From Candidatus Binatia bacterium (lineage in GTDB: Bacteria > Desulfobacterota > Binatia > HRBIN30): a DNA stretch of 64,000 nucleotides. Shown piece after piece: positions 1 through 9,016 of the stretch. The position numbers and the translations under genes are program-made. Each line of letters opens with the position of its first letter. The first letter of the stretch is position 1. Under the pieces are notes generated by a model that was not told where the DNA came from, ran no database searches, and was given only the letters and a program-made list of their open reading frames with translations. The DNA is taken from positions 620,001 to 684,000 of the forward strand of contig JAOAHD010000007.1 in NCBI GenBank assembly GCA_026415395.1. The letters are read 5' to 3'.

Positions 1-69
1 TTGGCATGCAGTTTCACGTGGCCGTCTTGCGGAGGAGGAACAGCCGTGATGTGAGGGGCTCGAGACGAC

Positions 70-999
70 ATGGCGGGGAGCTCCGGTTCGAAGAAAAAGC
101 GTTGCCTCAGCGTGTGTGTGGCGACGGCTTTGGCGGTAGCTGGCTGTGGGGACGATGGCGAGCGCGTTTGCACCCGCGCGGCGCCGCTAGCGGTGCTTAG
201 TGCTTTTCCTGCAGAGATGGCTGCAATGCTCGCCCATGCTCGCGGAGTCCGGGTCGTGGAGGCCGGGGGGCACAAATACCGCCTCGCTGACATCGGCGGC
301 CGGCATGTGGTGATTGCGATGACTGGGATCGGCCTCGCCAACGCGCGGCGGGTGACACGGCTCACGCTGGAACAGTTCGGCCCCGCTGGGGTGGTGGTCG
401 TCGGTGTTGCCGGAAGCAGTCGCGTGCCCATTGGCAGCGTTGCCGTGCCGCGGCGTTGGCGTTTGAGCGACGGGCGGGAGTTCGTGGTCGACCCGCAGTG
501 GTGGCAGTGGGTGGAAGCCAATGCCCTGCATGTCGATCCGCTGCTGGCGCGCTGCGGCATGGCGTACTTGGCCGGCGGCGCAATGCCGGTCTGCATGCCC
601 GAGCCGCCGCGCCTGCTCGCGCTCGAGGTTGCACTCAGCGACGATCCGTTCGCTGGCCAACCGTTTCCCTGCCAGGAAGGCGGGGACGACCTGTACGGCT
701 GCGATCTACCCCCAAGCCGCATTATGGGAGGCACAGGAACGCAGGCAGCGAACGAGCCGGCTCATGTGCCGCGCAACGACGAGGGGCCGTGGATCAATGA
801 CATGGAGTCCGCCGCCATTGCCGAGGTGGCTTCGGAGTACGGGATCCCGTTCATCGCCTTTCGAGCTGTGTCGGACGGGCCCGGCGATCCCCTCGGACTC
901 CGCAACTTCCTGTTGCAGTTCACCGCCTACTACCGCTACGCAGCCGCAAACGCCGCCGTCGCTGCCAACGCGTTTCTCGCGACCATGCCGTGCCCCTGA
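70..999 (+). CDS. Lipoprotein with nucleoside phosphorylase (MTA/SAH nucleosidase-like) fold
   Basis: 309 residues. A basic N-terminus (GSKKKR), a hydrophobic stretch and a lipobox LAVAGC with the acceptor at Cys26 indicate export and lipidation. From about residue 40 the protein reads as a nucleoside phosphorylase-I superfamily domain: an opening FPAEM strand, VIAMTGIGLANA, the central VVVGVAGS, and near the C-terminus NDMESAAIAEVA, the conserved Met-Glu ribose-binding region, followed by FRAVSDGPGD. Known relatives (MTA/SAH nucleosidase, nucleoside permease-type proteins) split or bind nucleosides; most are cytosolic, so the lipoprotein form is unusual. The ATG has only a distant GAGGGG upstream. 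It converges on the heme operon. The fold is clear; the substrate cannot be told from sequence. Confidence 0.8.
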   Translation: MAGSSGSKKKRCLSVCVATALAVAGCGDDGERVCTRAAPLAVLSAFPAEMAAMLAHARGVRVVEAGGHKYRLADIGGRHVVIAMTGIGLANARRVTRLTLEQFGPAGVVVVGVAGSSRVPIGSVAVPRRWRLSDGREFVVDPQWWQWVEANALHVDPLLARCGMAYLAGGAMPVCMPEPPRLLALEVALSDDPFAGQPFPCQEGGDDLYGCDLPPSRIMGGTGTQAANEPAHVPRNDEGPWINDMESAAIAEVASEYGIPFIAFRAVSDGPGDPLGLRNFLLQFTAYYRYAAANAAVAANAFLATMPCP

Positions 1000-1146
1000 A
1001 CAGGCCCCTTCGGATGGAGCTAAGGAAGTTCGAAGTCGGACGTGGTTTGCATCTTCTCCGGCCTCCAGGAAGTCGTATCGGAGGAAGAGACAAAGCGGGG
1101 TCGCGCTGAGTCAACTGGCACTGGGGCGCTTGCAGCCGATGTGCGG

Positions 1147-1185
1147 CCGGCGGGCAAAAGCTGCGTTGCCCTGGGTTTTGCCGGC
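1147..1185. terminator. Weak stem-loop between convergent genes
   Basis: An inverted repeat GGCAAAA (1153-1159) / TTTTGCC (1176-1182) lies between the stop codons of the nucleosidase-like gene and hmuS. Its place suggests a shared terminator. There is no clear T-run on either side, so the call is tentative. Confidence 0.25.
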
Positions 1186-1186
1186 G

Positions 1187-2248
1187 TTACCGATGAGCGG
1201 TCAAAGCACCCACGGTTTTACGCCAGGTCGACGACTCTGCCCTCCCAGGTTCACGGTAGCTGAACACCTGTACGGTCAGATTGCCCTCGTTATCGAAGGT
1301 CTCCAGGCTGGTCACGAAGCCTCCGGGGACCGGCTTGCGGACCACCCAACTTTGGCCAAGGCCGGTGTAGCGCACGTGCAGGTTGAACTTCTCGTCGAGG
1401 ACATTCCACCACTCGCCGGCAAGGCGCACATGTTCGATCGGACCCTTATAAATCTGCGTTACGCCACGGTTGCCGACGAATATCATGATCGGCTGGCCGG
1501 AGGCGGCCACATGTTGGAGGAGACACCACAAAGCATCGGGCCGGGCGCGCTCAGCCCACTCGGCACCCAGGGCATGCAGGGCGCGGAGCCGCGAGATGCG
1601 AAAACGATGAAGAACGGAAAAGGTGTCATGGGTATCACGCATGGCGGCCCAAGCTTCGCGGAGCGCCACAGAGTCCACGGCGGTCTCGAATAACGATGGC
1701 TGTTCGGGCTCCTCTGCAATTTGTAACGCCGCGGTTCGGACCGAGCTTGCCTCCGGGTCGGCAAAGTCGATGCGCAGTCGGTCCTGGAGCTGCACGTCCG
1801 TTCCCTCGATAAAGAAAACCTTGTGCAACGCATTGCCCCACGCATCGAAAAACAAAACGCCAGGGCGTAATTGCAATGGGTTCGGAGTTACGACGAGTCG
1901 GCCGAAGCCAAAGCGAGTCAAGTTCAAGCGCAGGTCGATTTCGGGACCGAGCACGAGCGCGTCGCGCTCGGAGTAAGCAAATGGGGCGTAACGGCCCTCC
2001 CGTTCGATCACCGCGAGGCGGTTGCGAGTCAGGCCGAGAAGCGGCCCCGCTTTCTCTAGGGTTAGAAAAATGTCTTTGAAATGGGGCCGCAATGGCAGCA
2101 CCTGTTCGGGGAAGGCATCGAGCAGGTCAAGCTCGGTGACACCGAGGGCGTTCGCTGCGTCAAGTGTGCGTACCCGGCCTCGAGTCGCGACCAATTGGAA
2201 ATAGCGAGTCTGAATCGAGGGAATCTTCTCCTTACCCAAGGTGGGCAT
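1187..2248 (-). CDS. hmuS: Heme-degrading/heme-trafficking protein, HemS/HmuS family
   Basis: 353 residues, the usual size of the duplicated HemS/ChuS/HmuS fold. Two similar halves can be seen: residues ~1-170 (RTLDAANALGVTELDLLDAF, then VFFDAWGNALHKVFF) and ~190-350 (FVGNRGVTQIYKGPIEHV, then DEKFNLHVR near the C-terminus). Known members bind heme in the cytoplasm after ABC import and hand it on or break its ring to release iron. The start is the ATG at 2248 because AAGGAGG (2256-2262) precedes it at good spacing. That site lies inside the end of hmuV, whose stop is one base away, so translation is probably coupled. This is the last gene of the Fur-type operon. Confident by sequence and context. 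Confidence 0.9.
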   Translation of the reverse strand: MPTLGKEKIPSIQTRYFQLVATRGRVRTLDAANALGVTELDLLDAFPEQVLPLRPHFKDIFLTLEKAGPLLGLTRNRLAVIEREGRYAPFAYSERDALVLGPEIDLRLNLTRFGFGRLVVTPNPLQLRPGVLFFDAWGNALHKVFFIEGTDVQLQDRLRIDFADPEASSVRTAALQIAEEPEQPSLFETAVDSVALREAWAAMRDTHDTFSVLHRFRISRLRALHALGAEWAERARPDALWCLLQHVAASGQPIMIFVGNRGVTQIYKGPIEHVRLAGEWWNVLDEKFNLHVRYTGLGQSWVVRKPVPGGFVTSLETFDNEGNLTVQVFSYREPGRAESSTWRKTVGALTAHR

Positions 2249-2249
2249 T

Positions 2250-3065
2250 TCAAACCTCCTTTCTCGTTTGTTGAAATTCGAAGCGCGGCACGAAAATGGG
2301 CCTCTGGTTTTTTGCAACGCCGCCGATGGAAACTGCTGTGAGGCGTACGCCGAGGATGCGTTCGGGAAGGGGGCTGAGCAGAATCTCTTTGGTCGGGCCG
2401 GTAGCCTGCACGGCCCCGCGGTTTAACAGCACCATGCGATCCGCTACGGCGCTGAGGAACGGAATGTTGTGACTCGCGATCAACACGCTGGCGCCGGCGG
2501 TGGCGAGTTCGCGGAGCAAGGTGCTAAGTCGCTGTTCGTGTTCCAGGTCAAGGTGGTTCGTGGGTTCGTCGAGCAGGAGCACGCCGAGTGCGTGGCCCCC
2601 TCCGCGCCAATGTTGCGCAAGGACGCGAGCGAGATGCACTCTCTGGCGTTCTCCACCCGAAAGCGAAGGGTAGGTCCGGTTTGCGAGATCGCGGAGGGCG
2701 AATGTGTCGAGGGCTCTACCGACCACACTTTGGACGCCGGCCGCATCGAGCTCTGGAAACGGCAGCAGACCGAGGGCAACCACCTGCCACACGCGCAGAG
2801 GAAAGTTCAGCGGCTGATCTTGCGAAAGGAAGGATACGTGGCGCGCGCGTTTTCGATCGGTCCAGGCTGCGAGGGATTTGCCTAGTAACGTGACACAGCC
2901 ATCCGTCGGTTTGAGTTCCCCGGAACACGCTCGGAGCAGGGTCGTTTTCCCCGCACCGTTGGGCCCGAGGATCCCGGTTACCGAACCGGTGGGCACGGAC
3001 AACGACACGCAACGAAGCAGATGCCGCGAGCCGACGCGAACGGAAACGCGACTGAGCGAAATCAT
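2250..3065 (-). CDS. hmuV: Heme ABC transporter ATPase HmuV
   Basis: 271 residues from the ATG at 3065. ABC ATPase motifs are all present: Walker A GPNGAGKTT, Q-loop SFLSQDQ, signature LSGGERQR, Walker B VLLLDEPTNHLD and switch His (ASHN). The length and order match the HmuV/FecE/BtuD group, which powers import through a FecCD-type permease. Its ATG shares four bases (ATGA) with the stop of hmuU, and its end carries the ribosome site of hmuS. Partners are the permease and binding protein just upstream. The reading frame is open further upstream, but that part lies inside hmuU and lacks a ribosome site. Confidence 0.92.
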   Translation of the reverse strand: MISLSRVSVRVGSRHLLRCVSLSVPTGSVTGILGPNGAGKTTLLRACSGELKPTDGCVTLLGKSLAAWTDRKRARHVSFLSQDQPLNFPLRVWQVVALGLLPFPELDAAGVQSVVGRALDTFALRDLANRTYPSLSGGERQRVHLARVLAQHWRGGGHALGVLLLDEPTNHLDLEHEQRLSTLLRELATAGASVLIASHNIPFLSAVADRMVLLNRGAVQATGPTKEILLSPLPERILGVRLTAVSIGGVAKNQRPIFVPRFEFQQTRKEV

Positions 3066-4135
3066 CGCCAATGCTCCGGGGAAGAGTTGAGCTTGAGAAA
3101 CAACAACAAAGCTGGGCCGCCGGCGGAGGCAGTGACCAAGCTCAACGGCAGCTCCGCCGGGCTGGCTAGCGTCCGCGCACACAAGTCGCTGGCAAGCACG
3201 AACAGGCCACCGGCGAGTGACGCGAGGGGCAAAAGCGTTCGGTGCTGAGCCCCTGTGAGAAGGCGCAACGTGTGCGGCACGATCAAACCGACGAAGGCTA
3301 CCGGCCCCGTGGCCGCGATTGCGAGAGCCAGAAGCAGGGCGACGGAAACGAGAGCTACCCGTTGCACCCGCGCGGGCTTGAACCCCAAGTAAAAGGCGTT
3401 GTGCTCACCGAGGAGCAAAACGTCGAGAGCCGTGCGCAGGCGGTATAAAATCGGCGCCAGGGTCAGAATGCCAGACCACAGCGACGCGGCCACCAGCCAG
3501 TTTGCTCCTGCTGCACTGCCCAGCGTCCAGAACGTCAAGGCGCGTAATTGGGCGTCCGAGGAGAGGAAGAGAAACAAGCCCAGCACTCCGGAGCCGATCG
3601 CATTGCAGGCGATTCCGAGGAGCAACAGCGCGCTCAGGTTCGTTCCGCCCCGCTGCCCAGCAAGCTTGTACAGGACCGTGAGGGTGGCCAGGGAGACGGC
3701 GAACGCACCAGCCGTCATGTGCAAGTGGCTGGGAATCCACGGGCCCACGACGGTGAATGTCCCGAAATAGGTGGCAGCTGCAGCACCGAGTGCGGCCGCG
3801 GTCGATACGCCGAGCACGCCTGCGTCTGCCAGGGGGTTGCGCCACAAAGCTTGCAACACGACTCCGGCTACGGCCAAGGCGATCCCGGTGCCTAGCGCCA
3901 CCAAGGATCGCGGTAGTCGCAATTGGAACACCACGTAGCGAACCGTGTCGCACTCGTGGGGGTCGCCACAGGTCGTGGGCAGAAAGAGTGCGCGGAAGAT
4001 CACACCCGCGGACAAGCTCTGGGCGCCGAGAAACAACGATAGGAACACCAAAGCCGCAACCGTCAGGGCTAGAAGAGCCAGCCCGGCGCGGTAGCCGTTG
4101 AGAGCGCGCGAGTGCGATGGCGCGACCGAGATCAT
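3062..4135 (-). CDS. hmuU: Heme ABC transporter permease HmuU (FecCD family)
   Basis: 357 residues with roughly nine to ten hydrophobic segments. FecCD signatures include LRLPRSLVAL near residue 75, GVVLQALWRNPLADAGVLGV and, towards the end, GPVAFVGLIVPH. As a homodimer such permeases carry heme, siderophore or cobalamin across the inner membrane, driven here by HmuV. Start and stop overlap hmuT and hmuV by four bases each (ATGA). The ligand call (heme) rests on HmuS in the same operon, not on the permease itself. Confidence 0.92.
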   Translation of the reverse strand: MISVAPSHSRALNGYRAGLALLALTVAALVFLSLFLGAQSLSAGVIFRALFLPTTCGDPHECDTVRYVVFQLRLPRSLVALGTGIALAVAGVVLQALWRNPLADAGVLGVSTAAALGAAAATYFGTFTVVGPWIPSHLHMTAGAFAVSLATLTVLYKLAGQRGGTNLSALLLLGIACNAIGSGVLGLFLFLSSDAQLRALTFWTLGSAAGANWLVAASLWSGILTLAPILYRLRTALDVLLLGEHNAFYLGFKPARVQRVALVSVALLLALAIAATGPVAFVGLIVPHTLRLLTGAQHRTLLPLASLAGGLFVLASDLCARTLASPAELPLSLVTASAGGPALLLFLKLNSSPEHWR

Positions 4136-5052
4136 TGCAGACCCTGACTTTGCAAGAGGTCGTGCCCCCGAAAGGCTCGCAGGAGGCGTTCTGCCGAATC
4201 CACAGACGAAGGACCGAGGCTGAGCACCGCAACGTCGGGGGCAGTAAAGACGTGTCGTTCACGAGCGGCGCGCGTACGCACGACCCCAGGAAGTTGCCAG
4301 AGGGCGTCGACTCCGCCCAAGGTCCTCACGGTTTGTTCGGTGACGATGAGCCAGTCTGGATCGCTTTCAAGGATGGCTTCTGGGCCTAGAGGCTTGAGAT
4401 GAAGAAAATTGGTTCCCGCATTGGTTGCGCCAATGACCCGCAGAAGTTCGTCGGCCGCAGTGAGACGTCCGGCGGCAAGAACCGTTCCGCTGCCGGGAGC
4501 GAACAGCACTAACGCGCGTGGTGGAGCGTGGCTGCGGAGGGCAAGAGCTCTGAGCCCCTCGATTTTCGTCTTCAGCGCGGCGACCAAGCTGGACGCTTCC
4601 TGTTGTCGACCGAGGTAGTTCCCTACTTGCGGGATCAACGTCCAGAGTTCGTCGAAGGTCTCGGCGGGACTCAATTGCACAAACCGACAGCCAGCGCCGC
4701 GCAGTTGGGCGACGGCGTGCGCCGGAGCCGCATCCTCGGCTGCGAGCACGAGGTCGGGTCTTTGGGCGAGCACACCTTCAGCGTTGAGATTGCGGTAATA
4801 CGGGAGGTAGGCCTTGGCAGCCGCGGCGGGAGGGTGAACGCTCGCTGCGTCGACCGCCACGACTTGTTCGTCCGCGCCGAGGGCGAAGACGATGTCTGTG
4901 AGCACGGGACCCAGCACGACGACGCGCTGCGGACGTGGCTGCCCACCATTGGTGTGCTCCTGCTTTTCGGCGAGCGGTGGTTGGGCGAGTCCGGCAGTAG
5001 CGGCAAGAACGACGAGCAGTGCACAGTAACGATGTGTCCAACTCAATTTCAC
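4132..5052 (-). CDS. hmuT: Periplasmic heme-binding protein HmuT
   Basis: 306 residues, GTG start overlapping the tonB stop (GTGA). Residues 1-23 form a signal peptide ending near AGLAQ. The mature part is a class III (BtuF/FhuD-like) binding protein: RVVVLGPVLTDIVFALGA at the start, QRPDLVLAAEDAAPA, then the long central helix and the C-lobe LGPEAILESDPDWLIV. It should collect the ligand after outer-membrane passage and deliver it to HmuUV. The family is certain; heme specificity is inferred from the operon. Confidence 0.88.
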   Translation of the reverse strand: MKLSWTHRYCALLVVLAATAGLAQPPLAEKQEHTNGGQPRPQRVVVLGPVLTDIVFALGADEQVVAVDAASVHPPAAAAKAYLPYYRNLNAEGVLAQRPDLVLAAEDAAPAHAVAQLRGAGCRFVQLSPAETFDELWTLIPQVGNYLGRQQEASSLVAALKTKIEGLRALALRSHAPPRALVLFAPGSGTVLAAGRLTAADELLRVIGATNAGTNFLHLKPLGPEAILESDPDWLIVTEQTVRTLGGVDALWQLPGVVRTRAARERHVFTAPDVAVLSLGPSSVDSAERLLRAFRGHDLLQSQGLQ

Positions 5053-5798
5053 GGCATGCTCCTTTCCGGTTGCAGCTCGAAGCGCAGCGCGACCTCCACG
5101 GGCACCGTTCGCTTAGTTGGAGGCGGACCGATGGCGCGGGCGGCTTGCTTGAGCGTGTGCAGGGCAGCGAGCCCCAGCAGGGAGTCGTCGGCGCTGACGA
5201 CGCGCATGTTCCGTACGGATCCTGAAGGCGAAATTTCGAAGGCAATGACTGCAATGCCTTGCAGCTTGAGCCGCCGCGCTTGTTCGGGATACCGCTTGTG
5301 GGCATCAAGCAGCGCGCGCACCTGTGCAAGGTAGGTTGCCACTGGGTCGGGTGCGGGCCTCCCTTCGGCCTGCCCCGGGGAAAGCCCGGCCGCAAATCCA
5401 GCCCCGGTGTTGGCGGAGCCTGCAATTTCAGACGAACCGGTTGGCTCAGAACCCGCAAGCTCGGCCGGGGAGCTGGCAGTCTTCGGCACCGTTCGGGCGG
5501 CGCGCGCTTCTGCCGGTTGCGTGCGCCGCTGGCCAGACCGGCGCACTTGCCGTCGGGTAGGCGCCGTTGGCGCGCTCGGCATCGTCGGTGGGCTTTGCCC
5601 GGCGACTGGTAACGAGGGAGAAGACCGCACAGGCCCAGCGGCCGCAGGCTCCGCCTGTTCGGGCAAGATCTGCACGCGCACAATCGCCGGTGGGCGGGGC
5701 GAGACAAAAATTGACTGCCGCAAAGCGAGCCCGACGGCAGCATGCACAGCCAACGAGAAGGTTAGAAAATGGCCAAAGCGACTTGCCAGAATGGTCAT
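5049..5798 (-). CDS. tonB: TonB energy-transducing protein, operon-specific
   Basis: 249 residues from the ATG at 5798, which overlaps the receptor stop (ATGA). An N-terminal membrane anchor (FGHFLTFSLAVHAAVGLAL) is followed by a Pro/Ala/Thr/Ser-rich periplasmic stretch (about 35-145) and a TonB C-terminal domain: RYPEQARRLKLQGIAVIAFEISPSG-type region, VVSADDSLLGLAAL and a closing PVEVALRFEL. It should couple the ExbBD proton-driven motor to the neighbouring receptor. No exbB or exbD gene is present in the window, so the motor must be encoded elsewhere. Confidence 0.88.
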   Translation of the reverse strand: MTILASRFGHFLTFSLAVHAAVGLALRQSIFVSPRPPAIVRVQILPEQAEPAAAGPVRSSPSLPVAGQSPPTMPSAPTAPTRRQVRRSGQRRTQPAEARAARTVPKTASSPAELAGSEPTGSSEIAGSANTGAGFAAGLSPGQAEGRPAPDPVATYLAQVRALLDAHKRYPEQARRLKLQGIAVIAFEISPSGSVRNMRVVSADDSLLGLAALHTLKQAARAIGPPPTKRTVPVEVALRFELQPERSMP

Positions 5799-7921
5799 GA
5801 GCGAGTGTGCACTCCGAACAAGACGCTGCGACGCCCAGCGAGGCGCGACAGTGGACCAGCCACGCCGTATTCTACATCCAATAGGTTCGTGGCTTCGATG
5901 AACAGAGCGGTGCCCGACAGCCATTGCGCACTGGTGGAGGGCAGGTAGCGCCGAACCCAAGGCTGCAGCCCGACTTGCAGCCGCGTGTTCACCGTCCAAT
6001 GCGAGCGGGCAATTTGATCCGGGGTATTGAGGAGGTCGGTGAAGGTGCGGTCTTCATACTCCGCCCATAGCTTGGCCTGCACGGCTTGTTCCGGAGCCAC
6101 CAGCAGCAGGCTTGGAATGAAACGGTGGGGTGGCCGGAACGGCAGCTCCTTGCCCATTTCACCGGGTCGCTCGGAAGCGTTGCGCGAGTGCAGAAAGCCA
6201 TAGGCGAGCCCGAGAGTGGGCTGGAGCCGGCGAGGCGCCCAGCCGGAAAGCTCGGCAAGCGAGCATTTGACCGACAGGTCCACGCCAGCGGTTTCGGCGC
6301 GGGCGACGTTAGCGTACTGGAATACTTGGCCGGCGAGGGAGGGGAATGGGTGTTGGAAGCCACCTACGCACTGAGTGCTGCTGGCGCAGAGGAGAACAAC
6401 ATCGATCAGATTGCGGAAATCGTGGCGGAAAGCATTCGCTTCCAGACGCATTCCGCGCAGCGGAATCCACTCTGCTTCGAGGTTGAACGCGTAGTCGAAT
6501 TCTGGCCGTAGGGAACGGTTGCCCAGAATGGCGTAGCCGGTGGGCCGATCGCCGATGGCAACGACGTTGTTCAGGTCGACGTCATAGAGCTGGAGTAGAT
6601 CGGGCGCCCGGTAACCCCGTCCTCCGGCAGCGCTGAGGCGAAAGCGGTCGCTGGGTCGCCAAGTAATGACGAGGCGGGGGGTGACCTGCACGGGGAATAA
6701 ACTGTGGAGGTCGAAATTCACACCATCGGCAAGGGAAAGCGCTCCGAGATTGTTCCATTCGTGTTCAATGTAGGGGCTTTGCACCGTTGCCGTTCCCCCG
6801 CCGTGGGGGATGCTCACAAGCTGACTGCTCGTGGCCACACCCGGCAGAGCGTGTTGTTCGAGGCGGGGACGCCGAGCCCGGTAACCGAAGGAAAAGGTGT
6901 TGGAAGAATCGAGGACCAAAATGGGGTTGGAGGAAAAGTCAGCCTCGAAGAACCATTGTTCGAAGTCGACGTCTTCTTGGAATCCGGGCAAGCTGTTCTC
7001 ACGATCGAACCCGTAGCGTCCGCCAAGAACCGCGAGCTCCCCAGCTTGTACGAAGCGGTAAGTCCAACCCAGGTCAGTGCTGAGGTTCGTGCGGCGGCTC
7101 TCGGGCCCCTCGCGTACAGGTAGAAAATGGAGCGTGCCGCTGAGCGTAGAGGCTGACGGGTGCTGCCAATTTGCTCGGAGAAAAACGTTGTCGCGCACTT
7201 GTTTGGCATCGGAATTGGAGCCTTCGAATTGGCGGCTGATCGCGCCGAATTGTTGTGCGAGAGCGAACTCGTCGTGCTCGTACGCCAATAGGTAGCTAAA
7301 ACTTCGATGGCGCCCGGCAAGGGAGAACGCGCCGAGGAGGCGGTCGAACGAGCCACCGGCCAGTTTGGCTGACCACGAGGGACGTTCCTCGGGCGTACGG
7401 GTCACGATATTCACACTGCCGGCCATGGCTTCGCTATCGACGAAGCTGCCGGCAATGCCGCGTTGCACTTCGACGCGCTCAATAAGCTCGACTGGAATGT
7501 CGCGCACGTCGACGACGCCGTCCACACCTCCCAGCAGCCGCTTGCCGTCGATAAGGATGGCAACCTTGTTGGGGTCGGCTCCTTGTAGCCGCACGGTGCT
7601 CGCGCCCAGTCGAAATGTTTCATTGCGCCGCACATAAAGGTCGGGGATCTCTTCGAGAACATGTTCCACGGAAAGCGCGGTCGTGGCTTCGATGGTGGGT
7701 CGATCGATGTCCTGCCTGGGGACCGTGCGCTCGGAAACCGTTTCGGCGGGGTGGGTGCTGGTGACGGTGATCTCCTCGAGGCGGAAGGCTTTTGGTGCAG
7801 CGTTCTGGGCTGCATCGTCTCGGTTCATTTCAGCGGCTGCAACTGTCGGCGTAAAGACCAAGGCAAGCAGGCTCATGGCCAAGCCTTTCTTCGGACAGCG
7901 AGGCATCGGTGGCTTGCTCAC
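5795..7921 (-). CDS. TonB-dependent outer-membrane receptor of the heme operon
   Basis: 708 residues from a GTG at 7921; ATG codons at residues 6 and 16 are alternatives, the latter directly beginning a signal peptide that ends near PTVAAAE. A TonB box-like EEITVTST (about 48-56) leads into a plug domain (VLEEIPDLYVRR, VAILIDGKRLLGGVDG, EAMAGSVNIVTRTP) and a 22-strand barrel ending in Phe-Gly-Val-His. The region corresponding to FRAP-NPNL of heme receptors reads GYRAPDLLQLYDVDLN then GNRSLRPE, and no histidine lies between them, unlike HemR/HmuR. Heme or a hemoprotein is still the likeliest cargo because of HmuS and HmuTUV downstream, but another ligand is possible. Confidence 0.88.
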   Translation of the reverse strand: MSKPPMPRCPKKGLAMSLLALVFTPTVAAAEMNRDDAAQNAAPKAFRLEEITVTSTHPAETVSERTVPRQDIDRPTIEATTALSVEHVLEEIPDLYVRRNETFRLGASTVRLQGADPNKVAILIDGKRLLGGVDGVVDVRDIPVELIERVEVQRGIAGSFVDSEAMAGSVNIVTRTPEERPSWSAKLAGGSFDRLLGAFSLAGRHRSFSYLLAYEHDEFALAQQFGAISRQFEGSNSDAKQVRDNVFLRANWQHPSASTLSGTLHFLPVREGPESRRTNLSTDLGWTYRFVQAGELAVLGGRYGFDRENSLPGFQEDVDFEQWFFEADFSSNPILVLDSSNTFSFGYRARRPRLEQHALPGVATSSQLVSIPHGGGTATVQSPYIEHEWNNLGALSLADGVNFDLHSLFPVQVTPRLVITWRPSDRFRLSAAGGRGYRAPDLLQLYDVDLNNVVAIGDRPTGYAILGNRSLRPEFDYAFNLEAEWIPLRGMRLEANAFRHDFRNLIDVVLLCASSTQCVGGFQHPFPSLAGQVFQYANVARAETAGVDLSVKCSLAELSGWAPRRLQPTLGLAYGFLHSRNASERPGEMGKELPFRPPHRFIPSLLLVAPEQAVQAKLWAEYEDRTFTDLLNTPDQIARSHWTVNTRLQVGLQPWVRRYLPSTSAQWLSGTALFIEATNLLDVEYGVAGPLSRLAGRRSVLFGVHTRS

Positions 7922-7924
7922 GAG

Positions 7925-8947
7925 CTAAGGGTTGAAGGTCAGAGGCTGGGGGCAACCCGCGAGGGCTCTCTCCACCGCAGCGACGATATCGGCGACGGTG
8001 ATGGTCTGATCGTGGTCCGCATCGCCGGCCGGGCAAGTCGCCAACAAATCGAGATCCAGGGCGATGCGGACCAACGTCAGAATCTCATAGATGCTGACGA
8101 GGCCATCACGGTCACAATCGCCCGCGCAATCGCTCGACGGGGGCGGGCTCGCCGTGGGCGGCATGCTCGGCGGAGGGAGTGCGACAGTGGGTGTGGAGGT
8201 GAACGTTGGAGCTGCTGCTGCGGTGACTGTCGCTGTTGGTGTTGGCGTCGGCATGGTGAGGGCCAGCGCGAGCTCGAGGTAGGGGAGGACAGCCCCGTTG
8301 GCACCTTTGGTACCCCCGTAGCTACCGCCGTCCCCCAGGTCGTCGAGGGAGGTTGCTGTGTTGTTGTCAAGCGTGCGGAACACAAACCCCGCCCAGGCGC
8401 AACCGGCGTTCGCGAGTTCCGTGATTGCCGCCGTGACGTCGAGCGAAAAACGGATCGGCCCGAGGCGCGCGAGCAAAGCGTCCGTAATCGTCCCGTAAGA
8501 AGTAGTATCGACGCTCCAAGGGTCGCGTGCGGTGCGCGCGAAATCTGCGAGTTCGATTTGCCCGTCGGCGCAGTAGGTGTGCACCAGAATGCGGCTTGCG
8601 GCGCGGCCGGAAAAGTCAGCTCCTGGGCCAAAGGTGGTAATCACGTCGTCGATGTTGAAAGCTAAAGTGGCCCGTTGCAGCGTGTATCCGTGCAACGCCG
8701 TGAGTGGGAATTCGACCACCGTGCGCATCTCCAGCACGCCGAATTTCAATGCGGCCGAGGGAGGATTCCCGGCCAAATCGGGCGTGCCATCGAACAAAGC
8801 GACCCCCGGGTACCCGTCGAGGATCCCATCATAGAGGGCCCCTTCCTCCTCGCCGACGCGAACCACGGATTGCGCCCACCCTGTCAAAGCAAGGGTCCAG
8901 GCAATTCCCACGATCGCGATGTGACAGACTGTGTGCGGCGCTCGCAT
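7925..8947 (-). CDS. Secreted beta-sandwich protein with dockerin-like C-terminus, heme operon
   Basis: 340 residues. AGGAGG sits seven bases before the ATG. A signal peptide (to about GWAQ, residue 26) precedes a ~200-residue domain rich in beta strands, with EMRTVVEFPLTALHGYT, RATLAFNIDDVI and the closing LPYLELAL. The pattern is reminiscent of DNRLRE/CBM96-like secreted sandwiches. A Pro/Thr linker (about 232-270) then leads to two Ca-binding EF-hand-like repeats, CAGDCDRDGLVSIYEILTL and AGDADHDQTITVADIVAAV. The N-terminal domain is a paralogue of the next gene upstream. It lies three bases before the receptor gene, so it is co-transcribed with heme uptake. Its function is unknown; surface capture of a ligand is a guess from position. 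Confidence 0.8.
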   Translation of the reverse strand: MRAPHTVCHIAIVGIAWTLALTGWAQSVVRVGEEEGALYDGILDGYPGVALFDGTPDLAGNPPSAALKFGVLEMRTVVEFPLTALHGYTLQRATLAFNIDDVITTFGPGADFSGRAASRILVHTYCADGQIELADFARTARDPWSVDTTSYGTITDALLARLGPIRFSLDVTAAITELANAGCAWAGFVFRTLDNNTATSLDDLGDGGSYGGTKGANGAVLPYLELALALTMPTPTPTATVTAAAAPTFTSTPTVALPPPSMPPTASPPPSSDCAGDCDRDGLVSIYEILTLVRIALDLDLLATCPAGDADHDQTITVADIVAAVERALAGCPQPLTFNP

Positions 8948-9016
8948 AGAACCTCCTGCCTGGGAAGCGCAGCGGCGCCGGAGCGGCCCCGCTGCGCTGG
9001 TGTCGAGTTGGCCTGG

